Shown: positions 8,398 to 17,581 of the stretch, piece by piece
How positions within the stretch are numbered: the stretch's first letter is position 1
How the letters are laid out: each line of letters opens with the position of its first letter
DNA from: an uncultured Sphingomonadaceae bacterium
Lineage (GTDB): Bacteria > Pseudomonadota > Alphaproteobacteria > Sphingomonadales > Sphingomonadaceae
NCBI GenBank assembly: GCA_947496865.1
Contig: CANMEE010000001.1
Location: forward strand, 673,501 to 737,500
DNA length: 64,000 nt
Direction of reading: 5' to 3'
Made by a program: the position numbers and the translations under genes
Notes under the pieces: model-generated
Databases searched by the model: none
Told to the model about the DNA's origin: nothing
The model's input: only the letters and a program-made list of their open reading frames with translations

Positions 8398-10428
8398 TTA
8401 ATCGGCTTTGGGCGCTCTGTCTCTTTGGCCTTCAAATGGTCGCTTGCCGCGATGCGGTTTTTTCTTGCCGCCAAAGGCGCCTGAAGGGCCTGACTTGCGA
8501 TCACCTTTAAAGTCGGATTTCTTTTTGAAGCCATCCCCAAATTCGCGTTTTCCGCCACCGTCGCTTCCGCCTTCACGGTCGCCAGCAGGCTTGCGTTTCA
8601 GATAGGGCTTGCCGCCATCATCAGACTTATCGCCATATTTCTTTTTGCCGCCAAAATCGCCACCATCTGAGTTGCCAGAACCTTTGCGATCACCGAATTT
8701 CTTCGCTCCAAATTTCTTGCCGCCAAATTTCTTACTGGCATTGCTATAGTCCCGGCCACCGCCGCCGCCATTATCTTTGCGTCCGCCTTTGCGGTTACGT
8801 TTGGCTTCGTCGCGCGGTTTGCCTTCAAACTGAGTGATGCTGATATCGTCGGTATCGTCACTGCCGGTTTCGCGTTTTTCCGCAATCGCTTTGGTAAATT
8901 TATCGACCACACGGCGCGGAATTTCGAACAAAGTATCATCACCATTAATCCGGATCGCGCCAATTTCATTTTTGGTAATGTGGCCGCGACGACAGAGTAC
9001 TGGCAAGATCCAACGCGCATCAGCGCGCTGATTATGGCCGACATTCATTTTAAACCATACCGTATCTTCAAAGCCGGGGCGCGGTCCACCGGGCGCCGGT
9101 TGTGACTGCGCGCCACGGTCCAGCATCTGTTCTGGCGCCGGCATTTTCGCGCGATGAGATTGGACCAGCATCGCGGCAATTTCTTCCGGCGTTTTTTCGG
9201 CCATCAGCCGTTTTGCGAGTTCCAGATCATCTTCATCAATTTCAACGGGCTGGAGCAGGGTTTCAATCAAACGCTCCGCATCATTCTTGCGAATATCTGC
9301 GCGAGTCGGTGAATCTTTCCATTCCGCGTTGATTTTCGCGCCGCGCAACATGGATTCAACCCGTTTGCGTCGTTGATAAGGCACGATAATAACCGCTGTA
9401 CCTTTTTTACCAGCACGGCCTGTTCGTCCGGACCGATGCTGCAAAGCCTCTGCGTCTCGTGGAATTTCGACATGAATAACAAGACTCAAGCTCGGTAAAT
9501 CGAGGCCGCGCGCCGCCACATCGGTAGCCACGCACACCCGCGCCCGCTTGCTGCGCAGCGCCTGCATGGCCTGATTACGTTCCGCCTGCGTATGTTCACC
9601 CGATAGCGCGACAGCGCTGAAACCGCGATCCACCAGGCTGGCATGGAGTCGGCGCACCGCTTCCCGCGTACCACAAAATAGCATCGCCGATTCTGCTTCA
9701 TGGAACCGCAACAAATTTACCACGGCATTTTCGGTATCGGCAGGAGCAACGGTTATCGCTTGATAAGCAATATCGCCGTGACCGCGATCTTCGCCGACGG
9801 TAGAAATACGCATCGCGTCGTTTTGATAGCGCTTAGCGAGATTGATAATTGGCTTTGGTATGGTGGCTGAAAACAGCAACGTCCTGCGATCTTCAGCCGT
9901 TGCGTCCAATATTTCTTCCAGATCTTCACGAAAGCCCATGTCTAGCATTTCGTCCGCCTCGTCGAGCACTGCAGCACGAAGCTTGCTGAGGTCCAGCGCG
10001 CCGCGTTCGAGATGGTCCCGCAAACGACCTGGCGTTCCGACAATCACATGCGCACCGCGGCGCAACGTCCGGCGTTCTTTGGACGCATCCATGCCGCCTA
10101 CGCAGGTTGCCATCTGAACGCCCGCGCCCTCATAGAGCCATTTCAATTCACGGCTAACCTGCAATGCAAGTTCGCGCGTCGGGGCGATGACCAGCGCAAG
10201 CGGTTCCACAAGAAATGGAAAGCGGCCATTTTCATCCAATAGCTGCGGCGCCATTGCCAGTCCGAATGCAACCGTTTTACCCGAACCTGTCTGGGCAGAA
10301 ACGATGAGGTCGCGGCCTTGTGTTTCCGGTTCGAGCACAGCGGCCTGAACCGCTGTTGGTTTTGCATATTCGCGATTGGCAAGCGCTTCGGCAAGAAGCG
10401 GAGATACTGAGGAGAAAGGCATGTTCAA
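8398..10428 (-). CDS. DEAD-box ATP-dependent RNA helicase with DbpA-like RNA-binding domain
   Basis: 676 aa. Helicase motifs are in order: Q-motif region (YAKPTAVQ), Walker A AQTGSGKT (45-52), PTREL, DEAD (156-159), SAT (187-189) and HRSGRTGRAG (motif VI). A DbpA-type RNA-recognition domain follows near residues 455-525 (VWFKMNVGHNQ, then ARWILPVLCRRGHITKNEIG). The last about 150 residues are a low-complexity Gly/Lys/Arg tail (GGRDYSNASKKFGGKKFG), probably a nonspecific RNA-binding arm. CsdA/DeaD-like proteins act in ribosome assembly and cold-shock mRNA remodelling, which is the likely role here. Start: ATG at 10428, or two codons later. Confidence 0.92.
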   Translation of the reverse strand: MNMPFSSVSPLLAEALANREYAKPTAVQAAVLEPETQGRDLIVSAQTGSGKTVAFGLAMAPQLLDENGRFPFLVEPLALVIAPTRELALQVSRELKWLYEGAGVQMATCVGGMDASKERRTLRRGAHVIVGTPGRLRDHLERGALDLSKLRAAVLDEADEMLDMGFREDLEEILDATAEDRRTLLFSATIPKPIINLAKRYQNDAMRISTVGEDRGHGDIAYQAITVAPADTENAVVNLLRFHEAESAMLFCGTREAVRRLHASLVDRGFSAVALSGEHTQAERNQAMQALRSKRARVCVATDVAARGLDLPSLSLVIHVEIPRDAEALQHRSGRTGRAGKKGTAVIIVPYQRRKRVESMLRGAKINAEWKDSPTRADIRKNDAERLIETLLQPVEIDEDDLELAKRLMAEKTPEEIAAMLVQSHRAKMPAPEQMLDRGAQSQPAPGGPRPGFEDTVWFKMNVGHNQRADARWILPVLCRRGHITKNEIGAIRINGDDTLFEIPRRVVDKFTKAIAEKRETGSDDTDDISITQFEGKPRDEAKRNRKGGRKDNGGGGGRDYSNASKKFGGKKFGAKKFGDRKGSGNSDGGDFGGKKKYGDKSDDGGKPYLKRKPAGDREGGSDGGGKREFGDGFKKKSDFKGDRKSGPSGAFGGKKKPHRGKRPFEGQRDRAPKAD

Positions 10429-10500
10429 ATTTCCGTGGCAAAGATTGAAAGCCGCGCGGAAATGCCAATTGCCTGCGGTCGGTGATAATATATCGTTTAT

Positions 10501-11682
10501 TTAGAGGGTTTGTGCTGCGGCCCAACCGCTCGCCCAAGCCCATTGAAAATTATAGCCACCGAGCCAGCCGGTGACATCTACAGCTTCGCCAATAGCATAG
10601 AGTCCCGGCATTTGCCTAGCTTCCATATTTTTGGAGGATAATTCCGCCGTGCTGATGCCGCCTGCGGTGACTTCGGCCTTGGCATATCCTTCGGTGCCAT
10701 TAGGCATGAAGCGCCAGTTGGACAGACGCCGCGAGGCTTCTTCCAGCTTGCGATCCGCTAAATTACCGAGGTCACCTGCCAACGCGATGCGGTCGAGCAG
10801 CGTTTCTGACAATCGCGAGGGCAAATGCTCGTTGACGGCCTTGCTCAAAGAAACGCGGGGGCTCTCGCGCTTCAATTGCGTCAGCCAGTCCGGCTTGAGA
10901 TCAGGCAGGAAATCGACATTGATCGGCTCTCCGTGCCGCCAGTAGGATGAGACCTGTAATATGGCAGGCCCCGATAAACCTCTATGGGTGAACAGGGCCG
11001 CCTCGCGAAAGGCGGTTTTACCACAACTGGCGATAATGGGAGCCGAGACGCCGGATAACGAACGAAACAGCGTTTCTTCGCCGCCCAAAGTAAGCGGGAC
11101 TAGCGCCGGACGCGGCTCGACGACCTTCAGACCAAATTGCCGAGCAATATCATAGGCGAAACTGGTCGCGCCCATTTTCGGAATAGACGGCCCACCGGTA
11201 GCGATAACCAATGACGGGGCTGTCGCAGCTTCATTGCCATAATCGACATGATATAAACCGTCATTATGTCGGATATCCCTCACCGAATGCCCCAAAGATA
11301 AAGTCACGACCTGCTCAGGGCATTCATCCATCAGCATTCCGACAATTTGTTTCGCTGAGCCGTCACAGAAAAGCTGACCCAAGGTTTTCTCATGCCACGC
11401 AATGTCATAGCTGTTGACCAGCGTGATAAAATCTTGCGCCGTGTAACGACTAAGCGCGGATTTGGCGAAATGCTTGTTAGCCGAAAGATACCGGTCGGGC
11501 GCGGTGTTGCTGTTGGTAAAATTGCACCGCCCGCCACCGGAAATTAGGATTTTCTTGCCCGGATCGTCGGCATGATCAATTAACAGCACCTTGCGGCCCC
11601 GCTGACCGGCAATAGCTGCGCACATCAGGCCAGCACCGCCGGCGCCGAGGATGATCGCATCATATTGGGTTGGGGTTACGAT
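10501..11682 (-). CDS. BaiN/RdsA-family FAD-dependent oxidoreductase, probable non-canonical ATC start
   Basis: HI0933-type flavoprotein. From the first ATG (11625) it has 374 aa, but that start cuts off the dinucleotide-binding motif: the codons just upstream read YDAIILGAGGAGLM, the canonical GxGxxG. Between the upstream in-frame stop (TGA, about 11727) and 11625 there is no ATG, GTG or TTG in frame. A Shine-Dalgarno-like AAGAAGAGG (11691-11699) lies 8 nt before an ATC codon at 11680-11682, which I give as the likely start (393 aa). Other motifs are KILISGGGRCNFTN, VIATGGPSIPKMGATSFAYDIA and the C-terminal GLYAIGEAVDVTGWLGGYNFQWA. The reaction is unknown. A sequencing error is the main alternative to the rare start. 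Confidence 0.78.
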   Translation of the reverse strand: MVTPTQYDAIILGAGGAGLMCAAIAGQRGRKVLLIDHADDPGKKILISGGGRCNFTNSNTAPDRYLSANKHFAKSALSRYTAQDFITLVNSYDIAWHEKTLGQLFCDGSAKQIVGMLMDECPEQVVTLSLGHSVRDIRHNDGLYHVDYGNEAATAPSLVIATGGPSIPKMGATSFAYDIARQFGLKVVEPRPALVPLTLGGEETLFRSLSGVSAPIIASCGKTAFREAALFTHRGLSGPAILQVSSYWRHGEPINVDFLPDLKPDWLTQLKRESPRVSLSKAVNEHLPSRLSETLLDRIALAGDLGNLADRKLEEASRRLSNWRFMPNGTEGYAKAEVTAGGISTAELSSKNMEARQMPGLYAIGEAVDVTGWLGGYNFQWAWASGWAAAQTL

Positions 11683-12045
11683 TTTAGGAACCTCTTCTTT
11701 GAAAACGCCCGACCAGAGCCAGATTTTAGGTATTTCTCAAATGCCACCGCAGTGTCAGCATCCTGAAATTAATGATAGGTCACGATCCGCCAAGATTTAC
11801 ACTTTGCAGCGTGCTTTGATTTTCCTGAATTATGGTCGGCGAGACGCATATCAACGTCTTGGTCAAACCGGTATAGAATTGATCTGGAAAATTAATGCTC
11901 TGCAAAAAGTAAACATAGCGCACTGTAAACAGCCCTCCTTCGCCAAGGCTAGGGCGGGCAACCTAGCTCGCTATTCCCAATAAACAACATAGCAATTGAG
12001 GAAAAGGTTGGCCTGCCAACCGAAGCTCGCGCAGCGAGCGAAGGT
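11683..12045. other. Gene-free stretch between the BaiN-type gene and tRNA-Ala
   Basis: About 360 bp without a convincing gene. The open frame on the plus strand (11651-11983) has no ribosome-binding site, overlaps the flavoprotein start antisense and has an unprotein-like composition. Just after the tRNA on the minus strand, AACCTTCGCTCGC and GCGAGCTTCGGTT (about 12014-12044) form a hairpin followed by further pairing sequence and TTTTCC, a possible processing or termination signal for the tRNA transcript. The rest shows no feature I can support. Confidence 0.5.
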
Positions 12046-12121
12046 TGGTGGAGCCTAGCGGGATCGAACCGCTGACCTCTTCGCTGCCAGCGAAGCGCTC
12101 TCCCAGCTGAGCTAAGGCCCC
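12046..12121 (-). tRNA. tRNA-Ala (GGC)
   Basis: 76-nt cloverleaf on the minus strand. The acceptor stem GGGGCCT pairs with AGGCTCC (one G-U), D arm TAGCTCAGCTGGGAGAGC, anticodon stem CTTCG/CGAAG with loop CTGGCAG giving anticodon GGC, and T arm GGTTCGATCCC. CCA is encoded at the 3' end. It lies between the BaiN-type flavoprotein gene and the zinc-ribbon protein gene, all on the same strand. Confidence 0.97.
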
Positions 12122-12190
12122 TTGTGCGGCGCGTTTAATCCAAGCGCACCGCTTATTGCAAGCCCCAATTGGCGCCTGCAAGAATCAAAA

Positions 12191-12514
12191 TCAAGTTTCG
12201 GCAGCGTCGTCGTCGCCTTTGCCTTTGGTGACGCCCAGATCATCATCGCCACCCAGATCGACTTCATTGTCCGGTGAAGGTTCGTCATCGTCGATGTTCA
12301 CGTCCAAATCATCATCCGCCACTTCATCTTCTTTTTTGGCGTCTTTCTTGGGCGCTGCTTCAAACGGCATAGGCTGTTTGGATTTCAAGCCCGGCTCCGG
12401 CGTCCACGTTTCGCCGCATTCAATGCAAGCGACCGGGTCTTCTTTGCCCAAATCGTAAAAACGTGTTCCGCATTTCGGGCAGCTTCTTTTCGTGCCCCAT
12501 TCTGGCTTCACCAT
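12191..12514 (-). CDS. TIGR02300 family (FYDLN acid) zinc-ribbon protein
   Basis: 107 aa from ATG 12514 (MVKPEWGTKRSCPKCG). An upstream in-frame start would add 23 residues unlike the family. Two CxxC pairs (CPKCG and CIECG) flank the FYDLG signature and form a small zinc ribbon. The rest is a long acidic tail (DDDLDVNIDDDEPSPDNEVD). The family is nearly confined to alphaproteobacteria and its role is unknown; a nucleic-acid or protein-binding zinc ribbon with a disordered acidic arm is a reasonable guess. It is divergent from aroA, its usual neighbour. Confidence 0.88.
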   Translation of the reverse strand: MVKPEWGTKRSCPKCGTRFYDLGKEDPVACIECGETWTPEPGLKSKQPMPFEAAPKKDAKKEDEVADDDLDVNIDDDEPSPDNEVDLGGDDDLGVTKGKGDDDAAET

Positions 12515-12694
12515 GGCTGGTTCCAAATCCTTGTTTGTCAGTAATATATAATGACCGCTCGTAAGATTTACGGAATCGATCAATCAATCGGGCCGCGCCT
12601 TGCCATAGCTGAGCCGCGCTGTCAAAAGCCGTTTCACATCCTGAAACGAATCATGCGCGATTCAACCGCGTGCGACCGCATGAAAAGCCTGTAA

Positions 12695-14071
12695 ATGACC
12701 AGCAAACCAACAGATCACACGACAAGCGACGCCAGATCCGTGTCTTTTGCCCCGACCGGGCCTTTGACCGGTCGCATAACCGTGCCGGGTGACAAATCCA
12801 TCTCCCACCGCTCGCTGATTCTCTCTGCCCTTGCCATCGGCAAGAGCGAAATTACCGGCCTGTTGGAAGGCGAAGATGTGCTGGCTACGGCTGACGCATT
12901 GCGCGCTATGGGTGCCACAATCGATAAGAAGGAGAATATCTGGACGGTCCACGGCGTTGGAGTTGGCGGATTGATCCAGCCAGAGACAGCCATTGATCTG
13001 GGGAATAGCGGAACCTCCGTTCGCCTGCTCATGGGACTGGTCGCTTCCCATGATATCAGCGTGACCTTTACGGGTGATGCAAGCCTGTCCAAACGCCCGA
13101 TGGGCCGGGTTGTCGATCCGCTTTCTTTGATGGGCGCTGATTTTACCGTCCGAACATCTACGGATGGCAAAGCGTGTCTGCCGCTCACTGTGCGTGGTCT
13201 TTGCCCCGCAGTGCCAATGGAATACCGGCTGCCTGTTGCCTCTGCACAGGTTAAGTCCGCAATCCTGCTGGCTGGGCTCAATACGCCCGGCCTGACACGT
13301 ATCATTGAACCGGTTCTAACCCGCGACCATAGCGAGACCATGTTGAAGGGCTTTGGCGCTGATATCGCTGTCGACGTTGACCAGGATGGGAACCGGATTA
13401 TCTCGCTTGTTGGCGAGTCAGAATTGGTGCCACAGACTATAACCGTCCCGGGCGACCCTTCCTCTGCGGCCTTTCCGATCGTTGCGGCCTTATTGGTGCC
13501 CGGGTCCGACATCACCGTTGAGAATGTCGGGATCAACCCCACACGCGCCGGGCTGTTTTCCGTGCTCCAGCAAATGGGCGGCGATATCAGCTTTGAAAAC
13601 CAGCGCACTGTTGGCGGCGAAAAGGTTGCCGATATTCATGTGAAGCACAGCAAACTTAATGGCATAAAAGTCCCGGCCGATATCGCGCCGAGCATGATCG
13701 ACGAATTTCCCATCCTATTTGTCGCTGCAAGTTTGGCAGACGGACAAACGACAACCACAGGTCTCTCAGAACTGCGGGTCAAAGAATCGGACAGGCTTTC
13801 ACAAATGGCCGAAGGTCTTGGGTTGCTGGGCGTCGCGCTTACCGAAAAAGAAGATGGCTTGATCATAACCGGCTCCGGCGGGCAGCCCCTGACTGGGTGC
13901 GCTACTAACACAGCCATAAAAACAGCCCTTGATCACCGGATTGCGATGAGCTTTGCAGTCGCAGGACTGGTCACAAACACGGGCGCCACAGTCGATGATA
14001 TGAGCCCTGCAGAGACCAGCTTTCCTGGCTTTATCGATTTGCTGGCTATTTTGCAGAGCGCTGCCAAATGA
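12695..14071 (+). CDS. aroA: 3-phosphoshikimate 1-carboxyvinyltransferase (EPSP synthase)
   Basis: 458 aa. Transfers the enolpyruvyl group from PEP to shikimate 3-phosphate in aromatic amino-acid synthesis. Motifs: VPGDKSISHRS (30-40), LLEGEDV, LGNSGTSVR (102-110), MASAQVKS-like VASAQVKSAILLAGLNTPG, TRDHSE, PGDPSSAAF, RVKESDRL and DHRIAMSF. The overall sequence resembles the Agrobacterium CP4-type class II enzyme as I remember it, but residue 106 is Gly where CP4 has the Ala linked to glyphosate tolerance. It overlaps cmk by 4 bp (ATGA), so the two are translationally coupled. Confidence 0.96.
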   Translation: MTSKPTDHTTSDARSVSFAPTGPLTGRITVPGDKSISHRSLILSALAIGKSEITGLLEGEDVLATADALRAMGATIDKKENIWTVHGVGVGGLIQPETAIDLGNSGTSVRLLMGLVASHDISVTFTGDASLSKRPMGRVVDPLSLMGADFTVRTSTDGKACLPLTVRGLCPAVPMEYRLPVASAQVKSAILLAGLNTPGLTRIIEPVLTRDHSETMLKGFGADIAVDVDQDGNRIISLVGESELVPQTITVPGDPSSAAFPIVAALLVPGSDITVENVGINPTRAGLFSVLQQMGGDISFENQRTVGGEKVADIHVKHSKLNGIKVPADIAPSMIDEFPILFVAASLADGQTTTTGLSELRVKESDRLSQMAEGLGLLGVALTEKEDGLIITGSGGQPLTGCATNTAIKTALDHRIAMSFAVAGLVTNTGATVDDMSPAETSFPGFIDLLAILQSAAK

Positions 14072-14712
14072 TCATTGCCGTTGATGGCCCTACCGCCTCT
14101 GGCAAAGGCACAATTTCCAAGGAACTGGCAAAGCATTTTGCCCTGCCCTTTCTCGATACCGGCCTGCTCTATCGGGCCGTTGGCTGGACGTTGAGCGAGC
14201 AAGGGGGCAATGCCGATAATCCCACGGACGCGCTGCTAGCATGCATGTTCGACAGCGCCTTGCTCGATAATCCCGCTCTGCGCAGCGAAGTTGTTGGCGG
14301 CCTCGCAAGCCGCGTTTCCGTCCACCCCCAAGTCCGCCGGGCGCTCGACAAGCGTCAGAAGGATTTTGCCTACCAACCGGCAGGCGCCGTCCTTGATGGC
14401 CGCGATATCGGCACAGTCATAGCGCCTGACGCTGATGTGAAGCTGTTCGTGACCGCTTCATCCGAGGCACGCGCAGTGCGGCGTTTTGAAGAAATGAAAC
14501 GGCGCGGCGAGCGTGTGAATTTCGATGATATTCTTGCAGATATTCTGAAACGCGATGCACGCGATCAAAATCGCACAACCGCGCCTCTGAAACCCGCAGA
14601 AGATGCGGACTTGCTTGATACGACCGATTTGACTATAGGCGACGCCATTCAACAGGCAATTGCCTTGGTGAATGCGAAGATAAGCCGCCGGCGCGACAAA
14701 GATCCGGCATAG
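14068..14712 (+). CDS. cmk: Cytidylate kinase
   Basis: 214 aa. Phosphorylates CMP and dCMP with ATP. P-loop VDGPTASGKGTISKEL at the N terminus, then PFLDTGLLYRAVGW (nucleotide specificity), LDGRDIGTVIAPDADVKLFVTAS and RRFEEMKRRGE in the lid. The ATG lies in the aroA stop region (overlap 4 bp), and rpsA follows 206 bp downstream, the classic aroA-cmk-rpsA order. Confidence 0.95.
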   Translation: MIIAVDGPTASGKGTISKELAKHFALPFLDTGLLYRAVGWTLSEQGGNADNPTDALLACMFDSALLDNPALRSEVVGGLASRVSVHPQVRRALDKRQKDFAYQPAGAVLDGRDIGTVIAPDADVKLFVTASSEARAVRRFEEMKRRGERVNFDDILADILKRDARDQNRTTAPLKPAEDADLLDTTDLTIGDAIQQAIALVNAKISRRRDKDPA

Positions 14713-14918
14713 CAGAAAAGCGATGTGCAAGACGGAACGGTGACAAACCGCTCCAACTTTGGCGCAGCTTTATCTGTTTCTGGCTGCTCCTTCTCATCGC
14801 CTAATTTGGCAGTTTTCTGGGGAATATGGTTGTCACATCCGGTGGCGACCATGTTTTGGTCCAAGACCAGCGGAACCAACCGCTTGGCCCGAAAAAATGA
14901 CTATTAAGGAACTCATAT
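14713..14918 (+). other. Putative structured leader of rpsA
   Basis: 206 bp between cmk and rpsA. Two short hairpins are visible: TGGTC CAA GACCA and AGCGG AACCAA CCGCT, both shortly before a purine-rich AAGGAAC that is the likely ribosome-binding site. Ribosomal protein S1 is autoregulated through its leader in other bacteria, so a role here is plausible but only inferred. Confidence 0.35.
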
Positions 14919-16622
14919 ATGGCCTCTACGGCATTTCCCAGTCGCGACGATTTCGCGGCACTGTTAAACGAATCAATTGGCGGTGAAGATCAAGGCTTTG
15001 AAGGCCGCGTGGTCAAAGGCACCGTCGTCGGCATCGAAAATGACATGGCTGTCATCGATGTTGGACTGAAATCAGAAGGCCGTGTAGCGCTGCGCGAATT
15101 CGCCGCTCCCGGTCAAAAAGCAGACCTGAATGTTGGCGATGAAGTCGAAGTTTATGTCGACCGCATTGAAAATGTAAACGGCGAAGCCATGCTGTCCCGT
15201 GACCGCGCACGCCGCGAAGCTTCTTGGGACAAGCTTGAAAAAGAATATGACGAAGGCAACCGCGTTGACGGTATTATCTTCGGACGCGTTAAAGGCGGCT
15301 TCACGGTCGATCTTGACGGTGCCGTAGCCTTCTTGCCCGGTAGCCAGGTTGATGTCCGCCCCGTGCGCGACGTGACCCCGCTGATGGACATTTCACAACC
15401 TTTCCAAATCCTGAAAATGGACCGCAAGCGTGGCAACATTGTTGTATCTCGCCGCGCCATCTTGGAAGAAACCCGTGCTGAGCAGCGTTCGGGTCTGATC
15501 GAATCTCTGGCTGAAGGCCAAGTGACCGAAGGCGTTGTGAAAAACATCACCGATTATGGTGCCTTTGTTGACTTGGGCGGCATTGATGGCCTCCTCCACG
15601 TCACGGATCTCAGCTACAAGCGGGTTAATCATCCCAACGAGATGATCAACATCGGCGACACGTTGAAAGTTCAGATCATCAAGATCAACAAAGACACACA
15701 GCGTATCTCCCTCGGCATGAAACAGCTTGAAAGCGATCCATGGGATGCCGCTTCCGAGAAATATGCCGTTGGCACGAAATTGTCTGGTTCCGTCACCAAC
15801 ATCACTGAATATGGTGCGTTTGTTGAACTGGAAGCCGGCATTGAGGGCCTTGTCCACGTTTCAGAAATGAGCTGGACCAAGAAGAACGTTCATCCTGGCA
15901 AGATCGTCTCCACTTCTCAGGAAGTCGACGTCATTGTTCTGGAAGTCGATACCGAGAAGCGCCGGATTTCTCTGGGCCTCAAACAAGCTCAGTCCAACCC
16001 ATGGACCGACTTTGCCGATACGCACCCAGTGGGTAGCCATGTCGAAGGCGAAGTCAAAAATGCGACCGAGTTTGGCTTGTTCATCGGCCTTGAAGGCGAC
16101 GTGGACGGCATGGTCCACATGTCTGACATCGCTTGGGGCATTTCCGGTGAAGACGCGCTAAACCTGCATCATAAAGGCGAACAGGTCAAAGCGATCGTTC
16201 TCGATATTGATGTTGAGAAAGAGCGCATCTCTCTCGGCATGAAGCAGCTTGAAAAAGGTGCACCAGCTGTTGGCGGAACCGACACAGGCGGGCTCAAGAA
16301 AGGTTCGGTTACTACCATTACCGTATTGGAAGTTCGTGACGGCGGCCTCGAAGTGCAGGTTGGCGACGACGGTGCAACTGGCTTCATCAAACGGACCGAC
16401 CTTGGTCGTGATCGTGATGAGCAACGTCCTGACCGTTTCCAGGTTGGCCAAAAGCTCGACGCGATGGTTATCGGTTTCGATCGCTCGAAAAAACCGAATT
16501 TCTCGATCAAAGCCCATCAGCTGGCAGAAGAGAAACAGGCCGTCGAACAGTTTGGTTCCACCGATTCCGGCGCGAGCCTCGGCGACATTCTTGGCGAAGC
16601 GCTCAAGAAAAAAGACGACTAA
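14919..16622 (+). CDS. rpsA: 30S ribosomal protein S1
   Basis: 567 aa, matching the six-S1-domain form. The repeated OB-fold signatures are visible: VVKGTVVGIENDMAVIDVG (domain 1), VDGIIFGRVKGGFTVDLDG (2), VTEGVVKNITDYGAFVDLGG (3), LSGSVTNITEYGAFVELEAG (4), VEGEVKNATEFGLFIGLEG (5) and a more diverged sixth (VLEVRDGGLEVQVGDDG). S1 unfolds mRNA and delivers it to the 30S subunit. The gene has an AAGGAAC site upstream and ends at a strong intrinsic terminator. Confidence 0.97.
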   Translation: MASTAFPSRDDFAALLNESIGGEDQGFEGRVVKGTVVGIENDMAVIDVGLKSEGRVALREFAAPGQKADLNVGDEVEVYVDRIENVNGEAMLSRDRARREASWDKLEKEYDEGNRVDGIIFGRVKGGFTVDLDGAVAFLPGSQVDVRPVRDVTPLMDISQPFQILKMDRKRGNIVVSRRAILEETRAEQRSGLIESLAEGQVTEGVVKNITDYGAFVDLGGIDGLLHVTDLSYKRVNHPNEMINIGDTLKVQIIKINKDTQRISLGMKQLESDPWDAASEKYAVGTKLSGSVTNITEYGAFVELEAGIEGLVHVSEMSWTKKNVHPGKIVSTSQEVDVIVLEVDTEKRRISLGLKQAQSNPWTDFADTHPVGSHVEGEVKNATEFGLFIGLEGDVDGMVHMSDIAWGISGEDALNLHHKGEQVKAIVLDIDVEKERISLGMKQLEKGAPAVGGTDTGGLKKGSVTTITVLEVRDGGLEVQVGDDGATGFIKRTDLGRDRDEQRPDRFQVGQKLDAMVIGFDRSKKPNFSIKAHQLAEEKQAVEQFGSTDSGASLGDILGEALKKKDD

Positions 16623-16669
16623 GCCCACGGGCCCATATGCGTTCAAGGGCCCGAACAGCTTTCAAGAAA

Positions 16670-16702
16670 AAGCCCGCTCTCCGAAAGGAGGCGGGCTTTT
16701 TC
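16670..16702 (+). terminator. Intrinsic terminator of rpsA
   Basis: Stem AGCCCGC with GCGGGCT, extended inward by CTCC/GGAG, followed by TTTTT. It closes the aroA-cmk-rpsA transcript about 50 bp after the rpsA stop. Confidence 0.9.
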
Positions 16703-16907
16703 ATTGATAAACAATTTTGCTGCCAAATCTGAGATGCGGCCAATCCGTCCCAGTTCAAGACGTATTACAATGTAAAATCCAAAGCCCATTGAAAACATGT
16801 AAATTTTCTGTCAGTATCCTATCATAATCGCTATGGTTCAACGCGGCGTTGACAGAAAGCGATCAGCTTAGATTCCTTGATTGCCCCACAATTGGAAAGG
16901 CACCCTC

Positions 16908-17189
16908 ATGATACGTTCTGAACTGCTTGAGAAACTGGCCGAAGAAAATCCCGATCTGAAACCGGACGAGATTGAAAAGATTGTTGACCTATTTTTCAAT
17001 CAGATAAGCCAAAAACTGGCGGAGGGCGGTCGCGTCGAATTGCGTGGCTTTGGCGCCTTTTCAACCCGCGAGCGCAAACCGCGGATCGGGCGCAATCCCC
17101 GCACCGGAGAATCAGTGGAAGTTCCCGCCAAGCGGGTTCCCTATTTCAAACCGGGCAAAGAAATTCGCGAACGGCTCAACAAAGGCTAA
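16908..17189 (+). CDS. ihfB: Integration host factor subunit beta
   Basis: 93 aa from ATG 16908, preceded by GGAAAGG at a proper distance; the nine-codon upstream extension is not expected. HU/IHF fold: [34 protein letters not shown] and the DNA-intercalating arm GRNPRTGE (61-68) with its conserved Pro64. IHF bends DNA sharply and shapes nucleoids, promoters and recombination sites. The stop codon lies inside a weak hairpin (AAAGGCT / AGCCTTT, 17181-17202) that may slow or end transcription. Confidence 0.95.
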   Translation: MIRSELLEKLAEENPDLKPDEIEKIVDLFFNQISQKLAEGGRVELRGFGAFSTRERKPRIGRNPRTGESVEVPAKRVPYFKPGKEIRERLNKG

Positions 17190-17327
17190 GGCAAAAGCCT
17201 TTGCTCGTCCGAAACTGTCAAATGTCGGGTCGGTTCTATAAAAAATTGGATTTAGCCCATCTCAGCACTTGACCTGCCGAGCGCAATGATGCTTGTCGCT
17301 TATTCCAGCAAGACTGGATCTACCGGT

Positions 17328-17413
17328 GCGGACGTGGCGAAATGGTAGACGCAGCAGACTTAAAATCTGCTATCCGAATGGGTGTGCGGGTTCGAGTCCC
17401 GCCGTCCGCACCA
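17328..17413 (+). tRNA. tRNA-Leu (TAA)
   Basis: 86-nt tRNA with acceptor stem GCGGACG / CGTCCGC, anticodon stem GCAGA/TCTGC around loop CTTAAAA (anticodon TAA), a class II long variable arm (TATCCGAATGGGTG), T arm GGGTTCGAGTCCC and encoded CCA. It lies between ihfB and the pilus-locus small protein. Confidence 0.97.
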
Positions 17414-17581
17414 GTTTCGAGTGTAGATGAATTTTTTCGTTTATTGCGAACTAGTTGGCGATGGCGGTAATCTGCAATTTGCGACACCATCAGTATCAAA
17501 TAGTAAATTTTCGTTAAGGATAGACCATAACCAGATTTTTTCTTGTGTTGCCTAAGAGCACGGTAACGAAGGAGAAAAACC

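Noticed and set aside
11651..11983. 110-codon open frame on the plus strand
   Set aside because: It is antisense to the flavoprotein start, has no ribosome-binding site and an unlikely composition.
12715..13608. 297-codon frame antisense to aroA
   Set aside because: Lies wholly inside aroA on the other strand; a codon-bias shadow with no independent signals.
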